A stretch of DNA of 64,000 nt. It comes from Orobanche coerulescens. Lineage: Eukaryota; Streptophyta; Magnoliopsida; Lamiales; Orobanchaceae. Below are positions 1 through 11,010 of this stretch, in pieces. Position 1 is the first letter of the stretch, and each line of letters begins with the position of its first letter. The position numbers were made by a program, and so were the translations under genes. The notes beneath the pieces were generated by a model. It saw nothing but the letters and a program-made list of their open reading frames with translations, ran no database searches and was not told the DNA's origin. The stretch covers positions 137,316,096 to 137,380,095 of the forward strand of contig CM065802.1 in the NCBI GenBank assembly GCA_033398695.1, in the 5' to 3' direction.

Positions 1-1975
1 TTCACGACCAAGAGGGAGTCCATGAAGATGTGGAGGCGACGAACGTCCAGTGTGAGTGCTAGATCGAGCCCGCCTACCAAGGCTTCGTACTCGGATTCAT
101 TGTTGGTCGCACGGAACTCGAAATGCACATCATTTGTGAAACTTTGGCCGTCGGGGCTGATGAGGACAATCCCTGCCCCTGCTCGCAAGTTGGTCGCCGA
201 TCCATCTACCTACAATTTCCAAGAAGGGCGGCCGACCTGGGTCGGATTGGGTGGGAACGTTAATTCCACCACGAAGTCCGCCAGAGCTTGGCCTTTGATC
301 GCCGTGCAACGAGCGTACGTGATACCGTATTGGGCGATCTCAAGTGACCACTTGAGGAGTCGCCCGTTGGAGTCTGGCCGGTGCAGAACTTGCCTTAAGG
401 GGAGAGTCGTCAGAACCTCCACTTGGTGTTCGAAGAAGTAGACCCTCAGCTTGCGAACACTCATGACTAATGCGTAGGCGATCTTCTCCAGAGGCGTGTA
501 ACGCGTTTCCGCGTCATGGAGCGCTTGACTAACAAAATAGATCGGCAAGTGGGTTTGCCCCTCTGCTCGCACTAAAACAGCACTCAGCGCGACCTCCGAG
601 GCCGCTAGGTAAAGGAATAGCTTTTCGCCGGGGATGGGCTTCGCCAAGATTTGGGGATTAGACAGATACTCCTTGATTTTGGCGAACGCTATTTGACTCT
701 CCTTCGTCCATGCAAACTTCTTGTTCTTTATGGTCGCGAAAAATGGCTTGCTTTTATCTCCGAGCCGAGAAATGAAATGGTTAAGGGCAGCTAGACGACC
801 TGTGAGGCGTTGCACCTGTTTGACATTCCGTAGCTCCTGCATGTCGAGGATCGCCTGGATCTTGGTGGGGTTTGCCTCGATCCCTCTTTGGCTCACGATG
901 TGCCCCAGGAACTTTTCGGAGCTTACCCCGAAGTTGCATTTCTTGGGGTTCAGCTTCATGTTGAACTTCTCGAGGATGGCGAACGTCTCGGCAAGGTCAT
1001 TGAGGTGATCTTCCTTTTTGAGGCTCTTGACCACGATGTCGTCAATGTAAACCTCCATGGTCTTGCCGATCTGGTTGGCAAACATCCCGTTGACTATCCG
1101 TTGGTAGGTCGCCCCCGCATTCTTCAGACCGAATGGCATCGGACCCAAAAGTACACGTCTTTTTCCGTGTGGAACAACATGTGTTTTATGTCTTTCTCCG
1201 CCATTGGGATCTGATGGTACCCGGCGAAGGCATCCATGAACGACATCATTTCGCAACCTGCCGTGCTATCGACCAAGTGGTCAATATGAGGCATCGGAAA
1301 GTGGTCTTTTGGACATGCCGCGTTGAGGTCGGTAAAGTCGATGCATAACCTCCAGGAGTTGCTCGGCTTTTTGACGAGCACCGCATTGGCTACCCACAGT
1401 GGCTCGTCTGTATCTACTCCAATTAGTTTGTTGTCGAGTAGCTTTTTGACTTCTGTGTCGAGCGCTGCGTACTTCTCAGGACCGAATTTCCTATGTTTCT
1501 CGTGAACAGGCTTCCTTGCCAGGTCGATCTTTAGATAATGGCAAGCGTGTTCAGGATTTATGCCGACCATATCCTGATGCGACCAGGCAAAGACTCCGAT
1601 GTTCTTACGTAGTAAACTCATCAGATCATCCTTTAACTCGAGACTGATGCTTGTGCCGATCTGCACTTCCCGCTCCAGGCGAGCCGGATCTATCGTTATA
1701 CTTTCCAACTCTTCAATGGGGACGGTCGCTTCTCGTTTGGAACGATTTCTGGACTCTATCCTTGGATCGATGTCGAGGTTTGGCTCGAAACCGATCCTTG
1801 GCTCGATGTCGTCCGTCAATCGATGTGAGATGTCGTCCTCTGAGTTAGGCTGGTATGAGGTGCTTGGCTCGTCGATCACCATCGGTTGATTGTCGATCGT
1901 CTCGATGTTATAAATAGTATGGGAAGTGTTTAAAGAAGTTACGACACAGGAGTAATTCAAACATTTCTTAGCCAT
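1..1975 (-). pseudogene. Tat pol: reverse transcriptase, RNase H and archaeal-type RNase H
   Basis: Two overlapping frames (1975-1124, then 1256-210) together encode one polymerase, so there is a frameshift near 1124-1160 just before the MPFGLKNAGATYQR motif. The first frame holds the RT fingers with KKPSNSWRLCIDFTDLN and FMDAFAGYHQI (catalytic Asp). The second has the catalytic motif MEVYIDDIVVKS, the gypsy RNase H (FLYLAASEVALSAVLV, with Asp apparently replaced) and its connection. After a TAG at 210-212 the same frame continues with VDGSATN, ESEYEAL and MDSLLVVN, the D-E-D set of a second RNase H of the Tat type. The enzyme would copy element RNA into DNA in cytoplasmic particles. It is inactive because of the shift and stop. 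Some breaks coincide with CCGG/CAG sites and may be sequence errors. Confidence 0.88.
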
Positions 1976-2560
1976 TAGCTGGTCTCCTTTTACAGTACCG
2001 ACCGTCCCGTCGGCAGTGGGGAATTTGATACAAAAAGACAGAAGAGGCGACCGCCTCGAAGGTTTCTAGAAATAGGCGACCTAGGAACCCATTATAGATG
2101 CTATGATTACAAAATTGAGGTTCCTAGTGATCCTAACCTTGGGATCGTAATAGCATATTAGCTCGACAGAGAGCTTGATCCTTCTATAGGCTTGGACCGT
2201 GTTGTCTCTGAACCCTTGAAGCACGGTATCGAATGGCTTGATGAACTTGGTTAGGTTGCCGAGCTGGTCAAGAGTGGATTTGAATATGATATTGCAAAAG
2301 CTCCCATTGTCAACTAGCACGCGATCGACCATTTTCCCAAGGATACATGCAGAGATTACCAATGCATCCTCTTTGGGGCACTGCACTCCCTCCCTATCTT
2401 TGTTGGAGAAGGTGATGAGCGCGTCTCTGGAGATGGTCGGCTCTGGGGGCACCATGACATGGACCCCTACGAACGCCCTCAGCTCGGCCTTTCGCTTTCT
2501 ATTCGACCTGGTGGAAACCGGGGAAAGACCTCTGAGGTTTCTACCTCCCGACTGAAGCAT
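1976..2560 (-). pseudogene. Tat protease region
   Basis: The minus-strand frame 2560-2081 encodes about 159 residues matching the retroviral-type aspartic protease between gag and RT in gypsy elements. The active-site loop reads VLVDNGSFCNI, where the family has Asp-Thr/Ser-Gly, so the residue after the catalytic Asp is changed to Asn. Downstream of the TAG at 2081 the frame continues recognisably (SFCIKFPTADGTVGTVKGDQ) into the RT start, so that stop is internal to a former gag-pol polyprotein. Its role was to cleave Gag-Pol. As read it is dead. Confidence 0.75.
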
Positions 2561-2662
2561 ATTGATCTGGATGCCGGGGTTGATCGGAGGGATTGATTCG
2601 TCTGAGTACTCCGGCTCGTTCTGCTCGATCCTGGCGACCGGATTAGGAGGGATTCCGTCGTT

Positions 2663-3691
2663 CTATCGGCGATCGCGCCCCCCGGTCCTTTCTGCCCAGG
2701 GTTCTGGCTTGGTAACCAAGTTATCCAACTTGCCTTCCTCAAATAGTCTCCAGAGTTGTCTGAGGAGGTCGCGACACTGGCTGGTGTTGTGGCCAGGACT
2801 CTTGTGGTAGGCACAAAATTTGTTGCGGTCTAGATGACCGTTGTCCCTCATCGGCTTTGGTTTTCTAAGCCACTCGCGCCACTTTATGGCGTTGAAAATG
2901 TGGGCCGGAGACAGATTGAGGTTGTGGAGGAGGTAAACTTCCACATCCTCGAAGGCCTTGAATTCACCGGGCGGCTTTGCGACCGCCTTTCTTGGCTTGG
3001 CGACTGTCTTTTTTGGGATGGAAGATGGCACCTTCCCTTCCCTGGTAGATCCCTCGCCTAAGCGAAGGGTGAGCATCCTCTGCCTAGCCAAAAAATCAGC
3101 GGCCCTGACGCGGAAGATCACGTAGGTCGGGGGGATGCCCTTCGGGAGGTGCCTGAACATGGGTGAATGGCCATAGAATCCCCCTAGGACCGAGTAGAGA
3201 GCGAGCTCGTCGCTAATGGGCTCGCCGGTGAGGACTATTTCATCTACCCGGTCGATGTAGTCTTCGTCGGGCTCGTCCTTCCCCTGCCTGATCTTCATCA
3301 TGCGGTGGGGGCCTTCTAGTCGAGCGACTTTGGCAGCGAAATGCGACATGAAGTCGTTCGCCAGTTTCTCAAAACAGTTGATTGAGCGTGGTGGCAGTGA
3401 GATGTACCATATATGGGCAAGATCGCCGCATGTCAATGGGAACGTTCGGCACTTCGTCGCGTCCGATGCCCCACATCCGGTCATGTAAATCCGGAAATTT
3501 CTCAAGTGGGTCTCAGGATCCGATCTCCCCTCATATAGAGGTGTTTGAGGAGGAGCGATCTTCGGTTGTACGGGGGCGAGCTCGATCTGGGCCGCGAGCG
3601 GCTCACTCGGTCCGGCGATCGATATCTTGGCGCCTGCCCCAGTTTCTATGAGTACCTTCATTTCGTCAAGCTGGCACTGCATGGAGGCCAT
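2663..3691 (-). pseudogene. Tat gag (capsid-type retrotransposon gag domain)
   Basis: A 342-residue open frame. Residues about 50-200 form the plant retrotransposon gag domain: YEGRSDPETHLRNFRIYM, a hydrophobic helix with WYISLPPRSINCFEKLANDF, and RQGKDEPDEDYIDRV. Then come a basic proline/lysine linker, a KPMRDNGHLDRNKFCAYHKSPGHNT segment with a degenerate CCHC knuckle, and CRDLLRQLWRLFEEGKL before the protease linker. It would assemble the cytoplasmic virus-like particle and bind element RNA. The first Met is probably not the native start: related gags extend upstream and 3692-4300 holds out-of-frame remnants. The frame closes at 2663 and protease is in another frame. Confidence 0.8.
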
Positions 3692-4400
3692 CGCCGTAGC
3701 CTGACTGCTCGCGGATTGTCTCTCGGAACGGGATCCGAGGCGATCATGTACCGATCTCCTGGCCCCGTGGTAGGTGACGAGTTCTCAGCCACCGAGCTCA
3801 ACTCTTGGGCGAGTGGGAGCCCGTTGGCCAGCCTGTCTTCTGGGAGTCGGGTATGCCGAACTCCTGGTGACGAATTCGGACTTCGATGTCACCCGGCTGG
3901 GGCCCGAATGCCCGGGTTGCCATGAGGGATCACTCCCTAGGCGGCTGAAGACGGAATCGTCCCGCCTTACGAGCGCCTTTTCTTGCAACTCGAGGCTTTC
4001 TGACGATTTCTCGACATATAGCCCCTTGAGCTTCCGCTTTCCCGCACGGCGGATGGCTGATGGAGTAATGGTGGGCGAGTCGCATGCCCTTCGTCACTCC
4101 CTGAGGATGGCCATAGCCTCCTAGATCTGCTCCGCGGTTTGGAACTAATTGAGTGAGAGGCTGGGGCTGTCCCTCGGGGGCGGGAGTGAGAGCCTAGCGT
4201 CGCCGCGGTCGCCTTCTGCCATAGGTTGGGACTCGGCCTGGGCCGGAATAAGATGTCTGGCAGATCGTAGGGTGGCTCTTTTGGAGGTCGTGGCATATGT
4301 CATGATTCTGAAGGTTTTTCTTTGAAGAACAGTGAGTGTTTCTTCAAGTGTATGCCCCAGAGAACAGTGAGTGTTCTTCGAGACGTTCGAAATAAAAAAC
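3692..4400 (-). other. Tat gag N-terminus remnant and leader
   Basis: Between the PBS and the intact part of gag the minus strand holds broken proline/arginine/serine-rich frames (4296-3967 and 3988-3785). They are consistent with a frameshifted low-complexity gag N-terminus plus leader. No other gene is visible. Confidence 0.5.
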
Positions 4401-4432
4401 GGAGGTTCGATCCCCCTTCTTCTAGCGCGAAT
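4401..4432 (-). other. Primer-binding site, tRNA-Asn-like
   Basis: Immediately inside the 5' LTR. Read on the plus strand the segment 4401-4429 looks like the 3' end of a plant tRNA-Asn: GGAGGTTCGA, then CTTCTAGCG before the CCA position. The element strand is therefore complementary to a tRNA-Asn 3' end, with a few mismatches. The assignment rests on remembered tRNA sequence. Confidence 0.55.
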
Positions 4433-5359
4433 TGTTGTTACCCAAAATATTATCCGGAGATGATATGCTGGAATGGACGAGTAACAAACAAAATGCGAGA
4501 GCACGTCCGTGAAGAAATAAATAACACAATATTTGCCGGGGTTGTTAGTCCCGGGCTTGAATGCTCTCGCGAGATGTTATTAATATGAATACTAGTGAGT
4601 ACAGATATTAATGTTAGAGTACAATTACAATGAGTGTAAAGGCTCTAGTTATCTTAGCTATCGAGTGCTGAATATTGTCGGAAGAACCAGAGTTGAAGCT
4701 CTGTGAATTCTTGTTCCGAAGATGGAGAGTTCTCTGTATAGTTTTCTTTTGGCGTTGTGCGTGCACGTTGTAAACTGTGTTTGTGTTCACGTTTTTCACT
4801 GTCCCTCTGCCAATGTTGGAGGCCTCCTATTTATAGGAGAAAGGATTGCTCGGGTGTCCCTGTCCGCCGTGGGCGACCGCCGTTTCCTGTATTTAAATAA
4901 GGCAGGCGATCGACCAACATGTGGAACTGTTTCCTTAAAGTCCGCAGCTGCTGCTGGTTGCCAGAGGCGCGAACCAATGAGGAGGCGGCAGGTGCCTCTT
5001 CTCGCTGTCCTGGGCAGTCCCACCTTAGGTCCTTTCGGCGGGCCTGTCAGTTGGTGAGGCCGTCATTATCACTGACAGCTGCTGATGGGCTAGAGTAGGG
5101 CCTGTTCTCGCGGCGCCTTTTGCGGATCTGCACGTGGGTATTCACACGAGATTCGGTCTTCACATACTTTGACGGGTATTGGATTCACAAATGGCATGGG
5201 ACGATCGTCTCCAGTCGGACAATAGAGGCGATCGCCAGATGCTAATGGACGATCGCCTTGGACGTCGACTGCTAGGCGCTTGCCCAGCATCTATCTTCTT
5301 TAGTTGGCTCCTGACCATTATGCCGATCGCCATCGAGACGTATAAATCGCCGCACAACA
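4433..5359 (-). repeat. 5' LTR of the Tat element
   Basis: It runs from TGTTGTGCGG (complement of 5359) to GGGTAACAACA (complement of 4433), with short inverted ends TGTTG/CAACA. The same LTR family forms the solo LTR ending at 52455: both share the CTCGCGAGAGCATTCAAGCC block near their 3' ends. The U3 part (about 4860-5340) contains repeated GGCGATCGCC and CGACCG motifs. A TATA-like box lies at 4827-4837. Confidence 0.85.
4827..4837 (-). promoter_or_regulatory. TATA box of the Tat LTR
   Basis: The minus strand reads CCTATAAATAG, downstream of the GGCGATCGCC-rich U3 block and upstream of the conserved U5. This is the expected place for the retrotransposon promoter. Confidence 0.55.
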
Positions 5360-6091
5360 CATGCCTAAATAGGTTCTGAGCTTGTGGATGCGTAAAAGCT
5401 TTTATCAAATTTTTACCAACTTCGTTTCCACTGCGTTTTATTTCCAACAATATTTTCTCCCACATTGGAAAGTAATGATTGGTATTTGGCGCAAGTTTTT
5501 CAAAATATTATGCCTTTATCCTTATGTTATAAATATTATGAACTCACAGTCAATCTTTGTAGATTGTCGATGAGTATTATGAATGTACGGCATCGAATGA
5601 TCAATGAGTATTTAGCTTCATAAGGTCGTCTATATGACTAATTCCCTTAGTCTCCTTATAACGTCTTAGATCCATTACCAGCATTTGACCTTTGACTATC
5701 ACCATGATCCTTGGTTTAATAACCATGGCCTTAGCTGTTTCTCGAACCGTCACAATCACATTGGCCTTTGAGATTTACTGCTCTCACACTTGGTGACGTA
5801 CTATCTTATCTCTTATTTAGGCTCGATATCCTTAGTTGTGGGTCTATACCTGCATCATATCATAATCACGACTGTACCCGAAACTATGGCCAGTCACCTT
5901 ATGATCACTTCGTCCTTCGGTTTAAATGGAATATGAAATAATGGTAGCTTTGCCTAGAACCACAGCCACGGTGCTTGATTCATGACTTAGACTAACCATC
6001 CCTCAGTGCACATAGATAGAAAATGTACTATAAAGGTACTTGTACAAATTCTTGAGGTGATTCACACGCGAAGGTTGTATCACTTAGTTCC
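5360..6091. other. Unclassified non-coding DNA between the Tat LTR and the solo LTR
   Basis: No credible ORF. The sequence looks like an old, unannotated repeat (for example the stretch with CCTTATGATCACTTCGTCC near 5900), but neither terminal repeats nor coding motifs are visible. It ends in GTTCC, the left target duplication of the solo LTR. Confidence 0.4.
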
Positions 6092-8064
6092 TGTTAGGAG
6101 TATGCCCTCGAATGCCACTCAGAGGATGTTGAGTGAGGGCATTGTACATGTAATTATGTAAATTATTTATATAAGGCAACGAATATTTCTTTATTTACTG
6201 GTAGTTACTGGCATTCCTAACTCGTAAATATATATATAGAAACTATTCCATGTATTTGAGAGCAAAACGTTCCACTCCTTATTGGATAAGGGGGTCGGCA
6301 CTGGAAAGGTTTATAGCTCAAATACCTAATCGTTCGCAAGTCGATGAAACTTGACTGGGCGTTAAGTTTATGTGAAGACTTGTATAACGTGTTCTTTGAC
6401 ATGGAGAATGCCTGTCGAACGCTAATGGTTAGTGGGAGCACACGTTATAGGTATGCTAATTGGATTAGTATATTCGAACCGACTCACCCTCGATTTGTCG
6501 CATGGATTTCACTTCGGGACAGTCAATGATGGAGTCGAAAGGTTGTGATAGGTATTCGTGAACCTTCGACTTGAGGATTTAGTAGGGATGTGCTTGTGAC
6601 GTCAAGATTTTCATTAGAGTAGTTCGACCCTGTAAACCGGGAGGCGGGGGTCAACCTCGACGTGCATCTTGATGGGCAAGTAGCAGGTACTACTGAATAC
6701 CAAGATAGAATTCTTTCTCCCGTTAGTGAGCGGGTTATATGTCCTATGCGGTTATTGGAAGATGAGATCATAAGTCTTTGGCCAAACTAGTTGTATTGGA
6801 TACACGAGAGCTCGATGATCTCGATTTGCATTAACGCATGCATAACGTCAAGTACAGATAGGGTTTGACTGACCGTGACCCTATATCTTGATCGGGACAT
6901 TTGAAAGAAAGGTTTATACGTATACTGGTATTCACGACAGAATGGTTCTTGAATGATCCCAATCATTCGTTCTCAGTTGGGGTACAGTGTAGGCCGCCAG
7001 GCTGGCTAGGTGGTGCTACTACTCTTTGGTTCCTCCCACTACTGACTGAGACGGACCTACCGAGTCGCGCAATAGGATTGACGACAGAATGAATCAAGCT
7101 AATTCTCTCATTATGAATATTAGATATTGGATATCTAAATTTGGGACATTGGATGTCTAAATTGATTTATTGGATAAATTAATTTACGGCCTAATGAATT
7201 AAATATATTACTGGGTAATTGATTTAATTCATGGATATAATTATTTCTTGGAGAAATTAATTATGTTGTTATGTATTTGATATGATTAATTAATTGGATT
7301 AATTAATCAATATAAATACATCGGAACGGGATCGGAGTTTATCTGTTTGGACTCTCGGGAGTCCGAAACGAATCGAACGCGTCCGATTTTCATTGTGGCC
7401 GCCCCCTCTCTTTCCACCTATCTTCCTCTTGTCTTTTGTTTCATTCTTAAATGAGTGATAATGACTTAGTGGGACAAGACTTCATGTGATATGAGTTGTT
7501 CACATGAGGGTGGAAATAATATAAGAAGATGTCTTTGACAAACTCTCTACACACACATTACATTCCAACGTGAAAGAGAGATAGAGAGAGAAAAACCATT
7601 TTCTCAATTGTCTTCATCATCTTCTTCATATCTGAATTGTTCTTGGAGAAAATTGAGAGATTCATTGAGACTAAGTGAGTTATACACTTAGAGTGTTGTA
7701 ATCACAAATCAATAGCTTCATCACCTAGCTCTAGCCATATCCTTGGAGGATAGAAAGGTGATCGTCATCCTGTTCGTTTCTCCGGCGCGTGGCAAGTAGA
7801 GGCGTTGTATTTTCGACGTTGGATCATCCAAGGGCTTAGAGCACATTGGATCGTAGGGATTTACAATTAAAGCTTGGGGAATAGCTCAAGACAAGGAATC
7901 CATTTAATCAACGGACTGCAAGGGTGAGTTTCTTACATCTCTTGTGTTTTCGTTTATATATTCGTATATACGTAGATCGATCGATCCTCGTAGGGATTCG
8001 GATCGAATTAATTTTCATTTTACCGCTTCCAATGGGCCTTCGATTTAGGCACCGAATCCCAACA
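6092..8064 (+). mobile_element. Solo LTR of the copia D family
   Basis: A 1973-bp LTR from TGTTAGGAGTATGCC to GAATCCCAACA. It is flanked by identical 5-bp duplications GTTCC (6087-6091 and 8065-8069) and has no internal region. It aligns along its whole length with the LTR at 57290-59263. The duplicated target shows a complete insertion that later lost its body by LTR-LTR recombination. A TATA-like box (ATATAAATACA) is at 7310-7320. The short ORFs inside are not genes. Confidence 0.93.
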
Positions 8065-8069
8065 GTTCC

Positions 8070-9589
8070 GTACAATACTTATTCCCATTTTATTTTACTC
8101 ATTTGATTGATAATATTCATGCTTGTCACACAGTTATACTGATTTTAATATCATATTTAATATATTTCTAATATTTCAGGTTTTGAAATTTAAAATGTAG
8201 CCCTAAATTCCTTAAAATTTCAATATAAGGTAAGGGATTTAGAACATTGAATAAAACTTATGAACTTTATTGCATGAAGTCCATTAGGAAGTAAGGTTTT
8301 GAAGTCAGAAGTTGCATGAAAATTTTACCTGTCGAAAAATTATAGTTCTGCCACTCCGAGTTTTAAGCATTATCATTATTTTGATTATAAATTTTATAAA
8401 TTCGAATAATTCAGTAAGGACTAATTATACATTAAAAAGTTATGAACTTCACTGTTAAAAGATCGTTATGAGGTTTTAAAGTCAAAAGTTGCATGAAAGT
8501 TTTACCTTTTGAGTTTTAAGCATTACATTTTTAATATTAAGTTTTATATTATAAATTTGAATAATTCGTTTTGGGTTCAAAATAGCTTCAAAATTATAAA
8601 TCAAGTTGCACATTATTCTTAAGACTTGTAGTTTCATGTCCAAAGCAATTTTGAATTTTACTCTTTTAGAATTTATATTTGTGCCCCTTACTTAAGTCTT
8701 AATTTCATTTTTAGTATTTGGGTCATGTCTTTCTCGTTTCGTGTCGGATTGTCCTTAAATTTTTGGTATAGGCCCTTTATTGACTTAAAAGTCCAGATAG
8801 TTTAATATTTCTGAATTCATTCCAAAACATAAGGTTTCTAGAAGTCCGATTTTGGTCCTCGAATTCTTGAAATTTTTATTTTTACCTTATTTCTCCATCT
8901 TAGCGAACTCAATTCAAGTGAAATTTTATGAGCAATTTATTTTTGACATACTAAGACTAAATTTCAGGAGATAAGTCCTGAATTATGGATCTTATTATTT
9001 TACCCATAGTTTATCTTATTTGGGGCATTTTGGTCATTTCTTCCCTTTTAAGTTCGAATAGTAAAATCTTCTGATGAATAATTACTCTCGTACTATAGTT
9101 TATTATTATAGTTGTATATATTTGGAATTTTAATTCCCAGAAATAGGATTCACCATGATCAACATAGATCCTCATCAACAGAGCAATACTCATGCAGGTA
9201 CATGCATGAATCAACAATCTTTTTCGCAATATGATCATGAATACTGGATTATGTAGAAGGGAAATAATACTTTAGGTAATATATTACATAATCATATACC
9301 ACATGGGTCGAATAAAAATATACAACAATTGTCTAGGTATTATATTTATCTTGTTATTCGGATGCATCTTCTCTTAGAGTTTAAAGAATATTACCGTCCT
9401 TTATACATATTTTATCTTAATTATCTTGAAAATTAGTCTAATTATTAAAAAAATAGTGTTCTCTAAAAAAGTCATAAATACTCCATCTATTTTATAAATT
9501 ACACCCTCAATATGGGGATCTTATTAAGTAAATATACAAAATTTAGGAGGGTGTTTGTACAACATTAACATGTATTTCTATTTTTTTTG
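8070..9589. other. AT-rich intergenic DNA with a weak internal duplication
   Basis: No gene seen. Two diverged copies of a segment of about 190 bp lie at about 8245-8440 and 8440-8590; both carry AAGTTGCATGAAA, TTTTACCT and a GTTTTAAGCATTA block. It could be the 3' flank or untranslated remnant of the RT-like gene that ends at 10557, but nothing in the sequence proves that. Confidence 0.4.
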
Positions 9590-10440
9590 TTGGTATGTAT
9601 TTCTAATTCTGAAAGAAAAGTACTGTTTAGTTTCTTGGCTCGTTTGAATAAATGTTTGGGTTCAACAATTTATACTTTTCGCGATCAATATGAATTTTAC
9701 TTTCCTGGCCTTTTGATGTGTTCCGTCTCCCATTTTTACATGTTAGATAAACAAGTTCTATAACTATAATCTATAAGTATAAATAAAATACATAATTAGT
9801 ATTTAACTAGCATTCAGTCATTCTAAACCGTTTACCACGATGAATGGCAAAAAATTGAAATAATAATATTAGTATCCGATCACGAATTAAATGCAATTTA
9901 TATGTTTGCTCCATTCAAACTCAAAAGAGTAGCTTCCTACCATTTGTGTTTTAAACCCATGTACTACTATCCGAAACAATGAGTATAAGGTTCGAATACT
10001 TAGACCGTTGGCTTCCTACCTTTTTCTGGGTTGGTATGTATTTCTAATTCTGAAAGAAAGGTCTTGCTTAGTTTCTTGGCTCGTTTGAATAAATGTTTGG
10101 GTTCAATAATTTATACGTTTGGTGATCGATATGATTTTTACTTTCCTGGCCATTTGATGTGTTCCGTCTCCCAATTTTACATGTTAGATAAACCAATTTT
10201 ATAATTGTATAAATAAAATTAATAATTAGTGTTTAACTAGCATTCAATCATTCCAAATCATTTACCACGATGAATGGCAAAAGATTGAAAGAATAATGTT
10301 AGTATACAATCACTGGAATTCATTTAGAGTTTATATGTTCGTATCCATTCAAACCCAAAGAGTGGCTTCATACCATTTGTGTTTTAAACCCATGTACTAC
10401 TATCCGAAACAATGACTATAAGGTTCAAATACTCCGACCA
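9590..10440. repeat. 441-bp tandem duplication
   Basis: Unit 1 starts near 9590 and unit 2 near 10031, both with TTGGTATGTATTTCTAATTC. They continue in parallel through CTTGGCTCGTTTGAATAAAT, TGTTCCGTCTCC and the TACTACTATCCGAAACAATG block to about 10440. Small substitutions and indels separate them. It is non-coding and lies about 120 bp beyond the end of the RT-like gene. Confidence 0.8.
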
Positions 10441-10556
10441 TTTTAAAATTTATGTATCCGTACTAGAACCAAATTAGAGTGAAAGGTGATTTTAGTATCT
10501 ATTTCCATCTCAAACCCTGTAGTGGAAGCCGTTAATTACCTATACTAAAATTCTGA

Positions 10557-11010
10557 TTATAGTTTCAAACTGTCCTCAATAATTACATCGACGCAATAAG
10601 AAAGCGGGCAACAAATTACGCCGCTAGCATTAAAAATAAAATCTCTCAAACCTGGGGTCCTGACATTATTGTGCATGACATTTGTACCCTCTTGAGGAAT
10701 CCAACTGCATCTTTGGCCAAAAAGCCAAATGTATCAAAAGCGGGAATAAAGGTGTATGTCCATTATCATGGCACGCTTTCTCATGTTTTGCTATCTTACC
10801 TGAGGTAGCCCTTACTGCTGCTTGCGCAACTATAAATGTACCATATCCCATTCCCACTACGGAGAAACCTCAGTGAGGTCAACACAAGAATGTTTCCCAT
10901 TAACCTACCCAAAAATAAGCACATCTGCTAGCGTGAGAGTAGATCTCCCTACAAGTGGATCCGTCAAAAAGTTAACAACTGCTTCCCTTTTTGATGAAAC
11001 ACCCGCTCTC
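10557..11010 (-). pseudogene. RT-like gene, C-terminal piece (nuclease-like domain)
   Basis: On the minus strand this piece continues the RT protein of 21364-22527 across the Athila insertion. It reads AGVSSKREAVVNFLTDP, then TLADVLIFGWVNGKHSCVDL, then AAVRATSGKIAKHEKACHDN. The pattern A-D-x14-D followed by a K-rich helix resembles the PD-(D/E)xK endonuclease at the C-terminus of R2-type non-LTR retrotransposons. I infer an endonuclease role; it is not shown. A frameshift near 10680 moves the last about 40 codons (VMHNNVRTPGLRDF) to another frame, which ends at a TAA at 10557-10559. The flank CTCTC (11006-11010) is the Athila target duplication. The upstream pieces are at 21364-22527 and 56311-57289. 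Confidence 0.8.

Larger units (their letters stand above)
1..5359 (-). mobile_element. Ty3/gypsy element, Tat lineage, 5' part (3' part outside window)
   Basis: Read on the minus strand the order is LTR (5359-4433), primer-binding site, gag, protease, reverse transcriptase, RNase H and then a second RNase H that runs off the left edge. The second, 'archaeal-type' RNase H directly after RT-RNase H is characteristic of the Tat (Ogre/Retand) group, and the gag and RT sequences fit the same group. Integrase and the 3' LTR must lie to the left. The right flank is CATGC, so the target duplication cannot be checked. Stops and frameshifts make it non-functional. Confidence 0.9.

Noticed and set aside
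4401..4429. tRNA-Asn gene
   Set aside because: Only the 3' end (T-arm and acceptor 3' strand) is present, directly beside an LTR. It is a primer-binding site.
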